The position numbers were made by a program, and so were the translations under genes. From Phylloscopus collybita (Eukaryota > Chordata > Aves > Passeriformes > Phylloscopidae), in NCBI GenBank assembly GCA_027886175.1, contig JAJNNQ010000137.1:4468001-4532000 (forward strand): 64,000 nucleotides of DNA. The letters are read 5' to 3'. The notes beneath the pieces were generated by a model that searched no databases, was not told the origin of the DNA, and saw nothing but the letters and a program-made list of their open reading frames with translations. The stretch's first letter is position 1, and the number at the start of each line of letters is the position of its first letter. Below, in pieces: positions 13,345-24,525 of the stretch.

Positions 13345-13376
13345 AGATGAGATGAGATCAGATGAGATGAGATGAG
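13345..13376 (+). repeat. short GATGA-type repeat
   Basis: About six units of the pentamer GATGA/GATGAGATCA at the edge of a CAG-rich segment (AGGCAGCAGCAGC). It is a minor simple repeat. Confidence 0.85.
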
Positions 13377-15340
13377 CAAGTCAGACTGCAGCTTCCTTAC
13401 AGCCTCTGCTCCCCAGTCCTGGGAGCACGAGGCTGGAATGAAAAATGCCTAAATCCAGTCAATGCTGGAAGTCACAGGTTTGTTCACAGAGTTCAGGCAG
13501 ACAGATATTCAAAAGTAAATAAGTAAATAAAGAAATAAATAGATAAGGACAAAGACAGCAGCAACTCGATGACAGCAACTGGAAGGATGTTGGGACAGAG
13601 AGAGAGGTGTAAGCTGCACCAGGTGGCTGCTGCCACATTAATCCAGTCCAAATGGAGCCAAGGGTGGTGATGGCTCTCTGGAAAAAGCTACTCCAAGCCC
13701 TCTGTGCTCTGGCTGGGCAGGAGGACATGGGAGCACCAGGTTTTAGTTCCAGAGGTGCTTCCAGCTCACAGGTTTTCATCATGCTGATGGCCTGAGCTCC
13801 TGGAGCAAACTCAGAGGTTGGAGAGAGCTGGTTCAAGGCTAGGTTCTCATCCTTCCCTGTTTGGCAGGAAGAAAAGAGGGGAGAGAGTTTCCCACTTCTA
13901 TCTTCCTTAAGGATTTTTCTCAGACTTGTAAGAAAGATAGAAATAATGAGCTTGGCCCCCAGTCATCACTTCATTAAAATAAAAACCCTTCCTGACAGCC
14001 CAAATGTTATCTTTAAAATCTTATTACTTGTCAGAATACACTTTTGTCCTATTCCTAGCCAAGAACATTTTAAAAGATTTATTTTATTTTTTTTTCATCC
14101 CTGCAGCATTGCCATATACAGCCCTTCAGAAACATTGTATCGTTTTTCAAGAACTCAGTTCAAATTAAATCTGTAGATCTTAAAGGGACTCCTGGCAAAA
14201 GAGATTACAAGTACAAAAACACAGAGGGCAGCATGGAAACAGTTTTGGTAGATCTGGCTGAGTAAAACTGTAAATGAGGTCCCATCCCACTGGCATTTTG
14301 GGGTTAAGCATGGACTCCCATTAGGCATCTGCTTAGGAAGCAGCACTCCCTAGTGCAAGCTGAGTTTTGCTTATCAGAACTGCTTTGGGCCTGGTGGAGC
14401 TGGAGTTCATTTCCCCACAGGTGCCCTCACAGTGCACTGGTGCCCAGCAAGGTGCTGATAATGTCCCAGTGTTTGGGTTCTGCTGGGCAGAGCTGGCACA
14501 GCACCAGTGCTGCCTCTCCAACATTCCCCCTTCACCAGCAGGCTGGGGGTGGGCAAGATCCTGTGAGGGGACACAGCCAGGACTCACAGCCTGACCCAAA
14601 CTGTCCAAAGAGACATTCCATGTGACATCTGCTCTGATACAAAAGCTAAGAAAAGGAGGAGGAAGGGGAGGACATTTGTTATTTACAGTGTTTGCCTTCT
14701 GGAGCACCCTCTCCACGTGATGAAGCCCTGGTTCCCAGGATGTGGCCAGACATGACTTGCTGATGCCTTTCCCCTCCCATCCCCGATTTCCTGTCCATGG
14801 ACAACCTTCCATTTTTGCTTTAGTAAATTCATCTCAATTTTAGTAAACATATCTCAACCTACAAGTTGTCTCCCATCTTATTTTCTCTGCCCTCTCCAAC
14901 TCAGAAGGGGGAGTGGAGTGATAGGCTTTGTGGGCACCTGGCACCCACGCTTTAAAATTTATGTGGACTTCAAGCAGAGCCTGAAGTGTGAACCTCACTC
15001 TGTGCTGGCTACCCCAGAATGTCAGAAAATAAACAGCATTCAGGGAAGCCTCTGCCTTAGTGGGTTTTTTATTAAGTTGCATAATGACCCAGGCAGGGCA
15101 CCTGCCTAACTGTAGCTCTAACAGAGCAGCAGATATTTCTGCCCCCACTGCTAAGTTAAGGGTCTCTTTTATGGTTTGTCTCAATGATCTTATAGGCTTG
15201 TGCCAGCTGAGCAAACAGGCTTGTGTACCATTATTTGCTAGTTTCTTGTCTAACTCTATAAGCTGGATGTTCACTAAACATTATGTTTACATTTTCGTTC
15301 AGCATTGCATGAACACCTGCAATAAGAACATTGCTATAAC
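13377..15340. other. GC-richer island, possibly old repeat or untranscribed/transcribed non-coding DNA
   Basis: Between about 13.6 and 15.3 kb the sequence is noticeably richer in G and C than the flanks. Long frames occur on both strands: 13459-13836 (minus, 125 codons), 14333-14812 (minus, 159 codons), 14840-15274 (minus, 144 codons), and 14353-14625 and 15060-15344 on the plus strand. I recognised no protein domain. Overlapping open frames on both strands are what elevated GC content gives by chance. The piece at about 14870-14960, with CTCTCCAACTCAGAAGG and a 'GCACCTGGCACCCA' motif, has the feel of an avian LTR or LINE fragment but I cannot name it. A (TAAA)-type run lies at 13515-13545. 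Confidence 0.4.
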
Positions 15341-17524
15341 CTGACAGTCACATTCTGGTAGACAGAAAATCAGTCCTTCAGCACATTTGAATTTTCCCTG
15401 ATTTTTTTCCACTTTATCCTAAAGAACAGTAAAAGTGACAAAATTTCCACTTAGTTTCTCACCAGAAGCAATTTCTTCCCAAACACCCAGAAATGCTCAA
15501 CAGTATCATCCACCATTCCCAATCCATGAATAAAGACAAATCTTTTCCTGTGCCAACAGGCAAGTCACCTCTTTGAAACCTCTTTTTAAATCCTGGATAT
15601 CACAATCCATACTGGCTAGCCATTGCACCTGTCCATCAGCTGGGACATTGACATGGATAGAGTAACATCAGCTTTGCTGGCTCATCTGCTTTCTCCTTAC
15701 AAAGTTCTCATAGCTCCACCCCAGGCAATCACTTGCCCCTGAAACCATCTGTGACTAGAATCTCTTAGGACTGGGATATTTGATCAATTATGTCCAGAGC
15801 TGTGAGAAGAAGATGATTCTGGCACGGTCATATTGCATGTGCTCCTTTTTTGGAAAACTTTATTTTTATTAAATATATCTGTTTTGTGTTCTACAGTCTC
15901 TTGGGGGTGAAAAGGCAAATTAATTTAATAATGGATTTAGTTTCTAGCAACATCTGTTTGCAATCTGGCCAGGCTGTTATAAATATCCCTTCCCTGTATA
16001 TCAAAATGAAGTCTTGTATTACTTACACTGAGTTCTAGAAATGATTCCAGTGCTCTTTTGCTTGGGAAGGATTTTTATTTTCTTTTATAATTCTATTTTC
16101 TAAAATTGAATAATAACACTTTTGGACCTTATAAAGCAGTGATTTACCATTCCCCAGCTGGTAACATATGCAATGGTATTATTTTGTAGCAAAATCCTCA
16201 AGAAAATAGGAAAGAAATATGCCAAGCCAAAACCATGTTTTTTTTCTCTCTCTTCTTTTGGGAAACAAGTGGAAACCAACCAGTGCCATTAATCCAATTG
16301 CTTTTTTATTTTTTTTTTTTTAGTTTTATTCTTTGAATCATGGTAATGTTAAGGGAGAGCCATTATAGGTAAAAAAGAGTCAAAAGAGTAGAATAAATTC
16401 AAAGAGAAAGGCCCAAGAGACAACCAGCTCAATTTCAGGTGTTGGGCACCCCCACTCAGCAACTCACATCAGCTCATGGCTTTCTGAAATGCTGTGCTCA
16501 AGGAGCTTGTGCTCAAAAACTTTGTCAGATCAGGGGCACAGACCTCAGCCCCTCAGCCTTTCATGCTGAAAGAGAACTGTTATTGTGAAGAAACTTTTAT
16601 GATGATGGTGATGAATAATAATGATAATAATAATTGATTATTTTTGTTTGGTTCTCCTATTTTGCAATTACCTAGCGAAAGTCTAACTCTGAATGCTGTG
16701 GCACAAGGTAAGCATCCTGCTGTTCCCCTCATGGCCAGTCATTCCCCAGGGCTTGACTGCACGTTTCAGGTACCTCTCACCTCACAGACTGGGAGAAAGT
16801 GAGGTCATGAGCATCTCAAGCTGCAAGATTCTGACTGTAAGGAAAGAATGTTAATTGCCCAATTGCTGAGAGTTGTTTGCTTGACAAGTGTTATCCTGAG
16901 TTTCTTTGATGAATGATGGTGGATAAAGAGTCAGAAATACAGGGATCTCCACAAAGCCACCTACCACCTGCAGCCCATCTGCTTAGAAACAGTGAACACA
17001 GGGAAATATTTATTTAAAGTTGTATTTAACATATAGCTGAACAAAAGCAAACCCCTAGTCCTAACATACTACTTTCAAAACCTCCACATTTTTTTAGGTC
17101 TGATTTCAACATCTTTGAAGGATGGAGCTCCCTATGTGCCCCTACTCATGGCAATGCAGTGTAATACTGATGAGCAGCACAGCAGCAGAACATTTTGCTG
17201 AATGTATAGAAGTTTAGGATTTTCTGTTCTTTAAGAGATGGATTCTTTCTTTCCTGTAAAATAATAAGACAACAGTGTACTAGTTTGGGCTGGACATTGC
17301 CATAGTTCAATATTTCCTTGATTTTTTTTTTTCTTCCATGGTTTTTTCCAGCCCTTGAAGATCACAATTCCACAAGGTGTCACCTGACCATTAGAACCCA
17401 TTTGGAAGAATGTGACCTGAGAGTGCAAACACTCTGAAATGGATGGAGATTAATTATATGGGATTATGAACAGGCAGATGAGAAGCTAATGGAAAGTCAA
17501 CAGAGCTGGGTTTGACCTCTGTTC
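15341..17524. other. unique AT-rich DNA, nothing recognised
   Basis: No gene or repeat family identified. A short (ATG/ATA) trinucleotide-like run lies at about 16598-16640, and a T-rich run at about 16300-16322. Open frames are under 70 codons. Confidence 0.55.
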
Positions 17525-17645
17525 TGAAAAGAAAAACCAACAAAGAAAAAAACCAAAAAACACTCTCCCCCAACAAACAAAATATAAACAACAAAAAGCC
17601 ACCAGAAAAAAACCAAAACCAAAACTGAACCAAAAACCCCAACCC
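17525..17645 (+). repeat. A/C-rich low-complexity island
   Basis: The plus strand is almost entirely A and C with few T or G, built of AAAAACC and CAAACAA words. It resembles the larger island at 22049-22420. The open frames on the minus strand here (17454-17823) are F/L/W-rich translations of the low-complexity sequence and are not genes. Confidence 0.85.
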
Positions 17646-20080
17646 TGCTGTATGATCTTGGACAAAACAGTTTGAGTCTTTTTTCTCTCTTTGTTGGCTT
17701 TGTCAGCTTTGTCCTTTCGAATACAATATGCTCTCTGGGACAAGGACTGTTTTTTTCTTTGTCTGTACGGTGTCTAAAACAAGGCACTTCAGCCTTGGTG
17801 GAAATCTTCAAGTGGAATTGCAAGGATAGTAATTATGGAGTCTTTGTATCCAGTGTCACAAGCACTTAATGAGTTAATAGAGAAGTGTCAGTATTAATAT
17901 TGAAGGAAGGAAAACAGATACAGCCAAGAGGGGGAAAAAAATCACCTTCAATGTTTGAAAAATCCATAATAGAGGAAGTGTTTCTTGCAGAGTCTGTTTT
18001 ATTTAGACAATAAGACATTTGTTCAAATTACAATAGACATTCAAACACTTCTTATTAGGAACTTTAAAAACCTGAAGGAAGCTTTCTTTCCTTTTTATCC
18101 ATTGAAGTTTACAAGAAAGAGAGAAAGGCTCTCACTTTCTTCTTGCCCTGAGAGAGACTTTTCTACCAGCAAGTGAAACATTTGCTAAATATAATGGTTT
18201 ACTTTTTTTATATCAAAGGATTTTGACCAAACCCATTCTTTATAAACATTTTACAGCTTCTTCTGTGTCCTCTCCTTTTTCTAAAGAGTGTCAGCTGCTC
18301 AGTGTGGAAGGTGACAATGAGGCTCAGAGCAGTGCAGTGTACCAAAGGCATTGTACTGAATATCTGTGTGTATTTGAGAATGATGAAAATGAGAGAACCT
18401 AAATTTGCACTGCTGGAAAGGAAAGCACACAATTGTGCAATTCTATGGATATAGAAATGTTCTCTGGGTTCACAGGCTAAGCCTGTTGATGGGGAATGAA
18501 TATGTTTACATATCTTAATTTCTTTGAGGGAGAATGTTTACCATTTTAGCTCCTCACTGTGAATAGAGAACAGGGTTTACGTGGTCACTGAAAGCAACAA
18601 AGGATTTCAGTGAGTTTGTAGCATAATTTCCTCAAGCTCTAAGAATAGTGCAGCCATAGGAAAAGAGCACATCCAGTGAGCTACTTTTTGTGACAAAGCT
18701 GGAGTTAGGAAGATGTGGACTAAGAGAAGCACCCTGCAAATGCTTGTATGTGTGAGTAGTTCTTATTTTCTTAACACAGAAGCTTGAAGTGCTTGGAAAC
18801 TCCAACTCACTTCAGTTGGACCTCTTTTGTGTTTAAATTGGACACATACTTGGTGTTCTGCTGGGCAGGAATGCCCAACCTGGTGCTTACAGCAGAAATG
18901 AGGAATGTTTTTGATTATATTGAAGACAAGCAATTCCCACAACAAAGGGATTTGACTGCAGGACATTCCTACTCTCTTGGGGAAAAACGAAATTGCAACA
19001 TTCATCCTTAGAAGTTTCAAAACATACAGTATTTTCAGCAGCAAATTATGTGAGTTTGTTGTTATTTTTAAATACTAGGAAAGAGTTGGGCAGTTTCCTC
19101 TTCCCTGAGTGATCCCACTGATGAGGAAAATATCCCATGAGATCAGTGGTAATAGGACAGGGCTGAAGTTGCAGACTTGATCCTTCTCCAGTAATATATG
19201 GAAAAAGGAAGCTTATTTCCCATTTCTCACTGTCCCATATCTACATGGCTTTGGCTTCAAAGCATCTCTGTCACATCTGTGCAAGAAGAAAGACTCACTT
19301 GGTTCTTAAGATTCATGGTTTCAGGATAATCTTTTAGTGTTATTTTCCAGACAGAAAGAGCACACACTCCTGAAATGTCAATCCTGCTTGATACAGTTAA
19401 GGATCCTATGTTAGTTCAAGTCGCCAGAGCCACTGTAATATAACAAAATGTTAGATGATACACATTTGGTTCCATCCCTTTATTCTGCTTCCCAAAACTG
19501 GAGGAGGACAAGGTCTGGTGATGGTTTGCTTTGTTTTTTTGGAAGATATTTTAGTAATCTGTCTGCATCGCATTTGGAAATGCAATTAGCTTCATATATT
19601 TGGACTGTTCTGTGCAGACATCAGGTGCTAAGGAGGAAGTGCTAAGAAAATTCACAAAAGCTTTTGGCTCTCTTGCGTAGCAGCTGGCTGAACAGATAGA
19701 GGGTTGGGGTTTCTTTTTGGAAGTGGGCAGGCCTTTGAAGTCAGTGAAATAACTCTCCTGGTTTAGATTCAATTTTCAGTCAATTGCTGGTCAGATTAGC
19801 TGCAGGACTGCAAGTGTCTTACTGGTGATGAGCTAAAGCAATTAGATGCCTGAAGCATGTCATCTCCTTGTTAAGAGGCTCCTGGGTATGCCTGCAGCCC
19901 CCTTATTTGCAGAAGACTGTAATTCAAATGACATCTGTGAGTTATTTATAGGAAACCAGTGCTGGAGCTGTAACCCATATAAAATCAGCCACTATTTTAG
20001 TTCCCTGGCTGAGACACAGTCTCTAAGTCTCTCACCCTTTGGGATGTTACTGACATCAAATGTAGGGTCAAGACTGACCT
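17646..20080. other. unique AT-rich DNA, nothing recognised
   Basis: No mobile element or gene recognised. Frames at 18763-19044 (minus, 93 codons) and 19846-20091 (plus, 81 codons) have no visible domain. Confidence 0.5.
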
Positions 20081-20492
20081 ATGTTTTTTGATTTTGTCTT
20101 TTGTCCAGCTGCATTCAGAAATCTTTCTATTATTCTGAGTTTAAAACTCTGTTGGAGGCTCAGTCCTGGGAATGCTGGGTATAATAAATTGAAAAGGGTG
20201 CAGAAACAAGCAGAGTCAGGGGCAGCCCTTAGGACCCTCTGCCAGCAGAGAGCCACCAGCCAGCCTGGCAGAGCCAGAGTTTCTCAGAGGATATTCACAC
20301 GCAGAGCTCGTAAGGAAAGCACTTTCAGGGAGGGAAATTCAGTCACATCTCTGCTCAGTGAGGTGCAGAGATGGAAATGCTGGGTAACAGCAATATTAAC
20401 TGTGAGAAAGGAGCTGCGTCTGCCCTGTCACTCATAAGCAGACACATTTTCTCTGCTTGTTGAATTCATCCCCTGGTGTCATTATTCCGTGG
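20081..20492. other. GC-richer island with a 118-codon frame, unidentified
   Basis: An open frame runs 20081-20437 on the plus strand (118 codons) with an R/K/Q-rich middle. I see no domain, signal peptide or membrane segment. A minus-strand frame covers 20068-20256. The segment contains several CpG and CAG/CTG words unlike the AT-rich flanks. It could be an unrecognised old repeat, a non-coding exon or a regulatory element. I do not call it a gene. Confidence 0.35.
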
Positions 20493-20528
20493 CTGGCGCT
20501 GCTCCTTCTATCTCCACAGCAGCGCCAG
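20493..20528. repeat. perfect 11-bp GC-rich hairpin
   Basis: Arms CTGGCGCTGCT (20493-20503) and AGCAGCGCCAG (20518-20528) are exact reverse complements around a 14-base loop. The arms contain two CpG sites each in an otherwise CpG-poor region. The stem is too short for a microRNA precursor. Confidence 0.95.
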
Positions 20529-21674
20529 ATCAAACATTCTTCCTTTCCCCCTGCAACATACAGGAATAAATCACACCAGTGCAGCTGGTCTAGTCCACTG
20601 TGACACTTCTTGGGTTAACCCTACAGAAAAAGAACATGGCAAATTTTGTTACTTTTAATCATCAGATTCCCTTTTCATAACTTCCCTTTCATTCCTATTC
20701 CAACTCCTTCCCCCTTAAAAATTACCTGGAAAGAAATAATCTTCTAGTCAGACACAGATGTTTAAGTTTGAGCTGAACAAATTTAATTAGTGCATAGAAC
20801 TAAAAACTAGAATTGTGTCAGCCCCTTGGTCTTAATATGTATTAAAAGTGTTATTTAGGAACAGGTGTAATTTATTTCATAGCACAAAATTGATCAGATC
20901 AGTGCATATCAAAATGATTCACGAATCATGAGATTATGGTAATTAATTAATCACCTAAATGTGTGTTTAAAGTGACGCTTGACAGAGAAGAGACAAGAAG
21001 CTCAAAATTAATCATTAATCCACACAAAATTGCATATATATTTTTGCGTATCTTTTGCATCATTTTTGCAGATCTTTCACAATTTTTTACAAATACTAAT
21101 AAAAACAAATAGGATTTGACTATGGAAAATAACCTTAAAAGCTTACTGGGATCAATTTTTATTATCACTGAGTTATCTCTAGGATAAATGTATGTGTGTT
21201 ATGCACAGGGAGATGCCAGATTGACACATCTATTCAGGAGTACAAACTGTGCTCACCCTGACTACTGTATTGCCTCCAGTGAGAGGTTCTGTCACTGGAT
21301 CATAATTAAGCCTAGTGTAGATAAAGCTCAAACCAGATTGAACACAACACATTCTTCATTCTTCTACAGTCATCCCTCAGTGACATCAGGAACCATAAGG
21401 GGAACCAGTTGTTACTTATGGGGAGAATCTACTTGTGATTTGGTATTGCAAAGGATTTAGGCTGTTGTGATCATCTCTGAAAACCTCAATTAACCATTGT
21501 TATCAGTTTATCATTTCTCATTCTTGTGCAAGTGAGAACTATATATTTGTTTTATGTGTTCATATATTGATATGTCTATGTATTTGCTAGGAGTCCCACC
21601 TCCTGCTCTAGCAGAGGTCTACCCAATACATTAGATGAAGTCTAGAAATCAACCTCAAGTCTGGAAATTAACTT
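20529..21674. other. unique AT-rich DNA, nothing recognised
   Basis: No repeat family or gene recognised up to the CR1 fragment at 21675. Confidence 0.55.
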
Positions 21675-21900
21675 CATGCCTGATCATCTGGTTCCAACCC
21701 TCTGCCATGGACAGAGACACTTCCCACTAGACCAGGTTTTTCAGAGCCCCATCCAGCCTGGCCTTGTACACTTACAGGGATGGAACATCCACAGCTTCTC
21801 TGGGCAGCCAGTTCCAGTGCTTTATCATCTTCATATTTTTGTTTTCCCCCAACCACATGGTAATATCAGGAATAATTTCTTATCTGTTATAAAACCTTAG
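21675..21900 (-). mobile_element. CR1 LINE 3' fragment
   Basis: Read on the minus strand this is the CR1 3' region. On the plus strand it shows GGTTCCAACCCTCTGCCATG (about 21690-21709), GACACTTCCCACTAGACCAG, CAGCCTGGCCTTG, then GGGATGGAACATCCACAGC and CTCTGGGCAGCCAGTTCCAG (about 21800-21819). This is the usual reverse-complement order of an avian CR1. Match weakens after 21832, and 21850-21955 may be diverged CR1. The terminal ATTCTATG tail is not seen. No ORF2 remains; this is a 5'-truncated, dead copy. Confidence 0.88.
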
Positions 21901-22048
21901 ATTCTTGAATCTGAATTTAGCTTCTGTTGCCATCATTCTTTTCTGTGCTTGAAAGGATGAAAAGCATGAAGACTTGAAAAATTCCTTGCTGAGCATGCAC
22001 ATCAGAATAAACTAAAAGAATTAAGATATGTCCAGGAAAAAGGAGAGA

Positions 22049-22420
22049 AAACCCCAAGCAAAAAAGAACAACAACAAAAAGCTAAAACAAAAAACCAAAA
22101 CCAACCAACCAACCAACCAAAAACAAAAACCAAACCAACCAACCAAACAAAACACAAAAACCCAAACCAACCAAACAAAAAAATCTCTGACAAAACAAAC
22201 AAACGAACAAAAAACAAAGAAAAGTCTAAAAACTGACCAACCAAACAAAAGCAACAACAAAAAAAACCCAACAAAATACCATAAAAAACCCCAAACAAAC
22301 AAAAAACCCAATGACAAAACTCAAACAAACAAGCAATCCAACAAACCCAAAAGCAACAGCAGGTAAGACAAACCAAGCCAACCAATGAAAACACAAAAAC
22401 AAAAAAAACCCCAAGCAATG
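22049..22420 (+). repeat. A/C-only low-complexity island, (CAAA)n and (AACC)n
   Basis: About 370 bp in which the plus strand is nearly devoid of G and T; 22084-22183 consists of A and C only. Words AACC and CAAA alternate irregularly. The uninterrupted frames here (22028-22366 plus, K/N/Q/T-rich; 22002-22418 minus, F/V/L/C-rich) are translations of this composition. It may be a decayed A-rich tail of a retroelement, as such islands often are in birds, but no adjacent element supports that. Confidence 0.92.
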
Positions 22421-22600
22421 CAAAATCCCAGATCCAACAATTTTAAAACCAAGATATCTAATTAGGAACTTCTTATCATTTGGACTGGCAGACTAAGTAA
22501 TCATTTGAATTTTTGATAAACCACTTTGCTCTCTTTCCATCTAGTCATGGTTACATGTCTAGTATAGAGGAAATTAACTCGCTGGGATGACATCTGACAC
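22421..22600. other. short unique spacer
   Basis: AT-rich sequence between the A/C island and the LTR; nothing recognised. Confidence 0.5.
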
Positions 22601-22893
22601 TGTTCAAGATTACAACGACACGGACTCCGAACTTTTCAGAAGGCTGAAATGACTCCAAATCAATCTTTATTCCCTGTGAATTTCTTCCCTTTATACTATT
22701 TTACAAAGAACCACCCATAGGGGTGGAAGGAAGACAAACTTCTTCAACTACATTGGTCAAGTCAGAAGGGCATCAAGAAGAAGTCTCTCCTAGGGAAAGG
22801 AATGTAAACATAGGATACAGTTAGGAAAACGTGTCTCTTGTTGACAGGACAGTGTCTGGGAAAGAGTTTCAGAGAAACCAAAACATCACAACA
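22601..22893 (-). mobile_element. probable endogenous retrovirus LTR, minus orientation
   Basis: The plus strand starts TGTTCAAGATTACAACGACA (22601) and can be closed at ATCACAACA (22893), giving inverted TGTT/AACA ends and 293 bp. On the minus strand there is a TATA-like TATAAAGGG (complement of CCCTTTATA near 22690) followed by AATAAAG (complement of CTTTATT near 22664) and a short U5, the order expected in an LTR. I found no matching target-site duplication beside these ends, so the right boundary could be wrong and the element could run further right. Probably class II (ERVK-like), from resemblance to bird LTRs I recall. Confidence 0.62.
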
Positions 22894-23937
22894 TGAATCA
22901 TGGCTACAGGCATCTACATAATATGTGGCTTATTCGGGCCAATGCTACTGGGATGGACTTCTTTCATTTTTGCTTAGTCATGCCAGGAGACTCTTTCCAC
23001 ACATGTTTAATTGGTAACTTTACCAATTTACTTTTACCATAAGCAACTTTACTGGTTTTATGCACTGGGTAGGAGCCGGAGGAAGGCTATATGTACAAGC
23101 AAATAAATCAAGTGCAGAGAATAGCTAGTGTAACATAACCAGGGGAGGTGCAAAATTGGACATATGTAAAAGCTTGGGGATTAAGCCAAATGGTGAGGGC
23201 TTCCAAGCAGGCATGAAAATGTCCCAAAATAATGTTATCCTTCAATTCTCCATGGTATCAGAACATGACTAAATATTGCCACAACTGAATTAATCCGGGG
23301 AGTGCTGGTGAAAATGCAACCAGAATAATGCTTCTACCAGGTGTCCTTTTCAATCTGTAGAGACAGAGCATGGCCCACAACTCCGAGTAATCCATTTGGT
23401 GGACCTTGTTATTTAGGGAAAATGTGTGAGATGCTGGACCAGACAATTTGGAGAGTGAGACATAGCAAGAAAACCAAAACAGCCCCTGCAATCATCTCTA
23501 TTGGCGTTAAGAACTAATCAATGGCAGGTTTCAAAGATACTATCAAAATGGGAAAAGACTGAGAACCTAGGTCATAAACTAATAATAGGAGTGCTTAATG
23601 AGCTCAAGGCAATGTATCTCAGGCTTCCAGTAGTATGCAAGCACAATTGGTGGGATGCACTCTTTGGATAGTCACCAACAGCAACTGGAGTCTCAAACAC
23701 CCTATGTCACCCCAACATAGTTTTTTGCTAATACTAGTTAGTATAAATTTAATAATGGCTATTGTAATACTTATACGGAATTGGAGAATGCTGAAGCGAG
23801 TAGCAATCTTAACCTCATTATCTAGAACACATGAGATAATATTAAAAGGAGAATTATCGAGTTAGTGAGTGGGTAGGGCTAGATAGAAGCCCCAATAACA
23901 GTAAAAGAATTTACTAGGTTTATAGAAAATGGGAGAA
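22894..23937 (+). mobile_element. possible retroviral internal remnant upstream of the plus-strand LTR
   Basis: This segment ends directly against the plus-strand LTR at about 23938, preceded by a purine-rich stretch (GAAAATGGGAGAA) that could be a polypurine tract. A frame at 23635-23865 (76 codons) has one hydrophobic segment of about 20 residues in its middle followed by basic residues, as the C-terminal membrane anchor of an envelope protein would. It is too short and too degraded for a firm call. Another minus-strand frame at 23258-23491 has no recognisable domain. No gag or pol motif was seen. The left part (22894-23050) could belong to the opposed LTR instead. Confidence 0.4.
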
Positions 23938-24525
23938 TGAGACAGAGTTTTAAGAATTCTGGCCAATCTCTTATGGTAAAACTCAAGAGAATGTTATTTT
24001 AGAATACCAAATGCCTTGGCTGTTACCCTTTTTTCATATTTTAAGCACTACAAACACCTGGAGCCCTTCGGTGATAATGAGAAAAGATAACCTAAACACA
24101 GGGCTAAGAAAGCAGATAAAGAGAAGAACACAGACTCTAAGATGGTGTGTTCCCTTGAAAAAGCGCCAAAAGGGCCAAAGAACACAAGAGAGAGATAAAG
24201 GTGAAGAGTTCACTGAAGAAGACTCCACTTCCTTCATCCTTCAGAGACCCCCAGAGACCACCAGGACAGACTGAGCATGCCCAGAAGGGCATGGAGTTAA
24301 TTACCATATGAGATGAGGATGGGTGGGACCAGGGAATGAATATGTATGAGGGGGATTGTGTAATGCCATGCATATGTAAGACCTCAGGGAATAATAAGGG
24401 GGGCAAGCTCTCAGGTGTTTATGTTTGTCTTTGGTGAAATTATTCCCCACGCATCTCGACATCAATTAAATACATACTGCTCTAACACCTATTATTAGCT
24501 GTGAAGTTTTTTTGCCCCCCATTTC
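23938..24525 (+). mobile_element. endogenous retrovirus LTR (ERVL-like), plus orientation
   Basis: Starts near TGAGACAGAG (23938) after a purine-rich stretch and ends near GCCCCCCATTTCA (24525), roughly 590 bp. Inside are GACTGAGCATGCCCAGAAGG (about 24270-24289), TTAATTACCATATGAGAT, a GGGTGGGACC box, then AATAATAAGGGGGGCAAG and ATTATTCCCCACGCATC followed by TCAATTAAATACATACTGC as the probable polyadenylation region. The order resembles songbird ERVL-type LTRs I recall. Exact ends and target-site duplication were not established. Open frames across it (24011-24406) are not genes. Confidence 0.72.

Noticed and set aside
13459..13836. 125-codon minus-strand frame
   Set aside because: No domain and starts in a (TAAA)n-like run; probably chance in a GC-richer block.
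22002..22423. Open frames on both strands up to 138 codons
   Set aside because: Produced by the A/C-only composition, which avoids stop codons on both strands.
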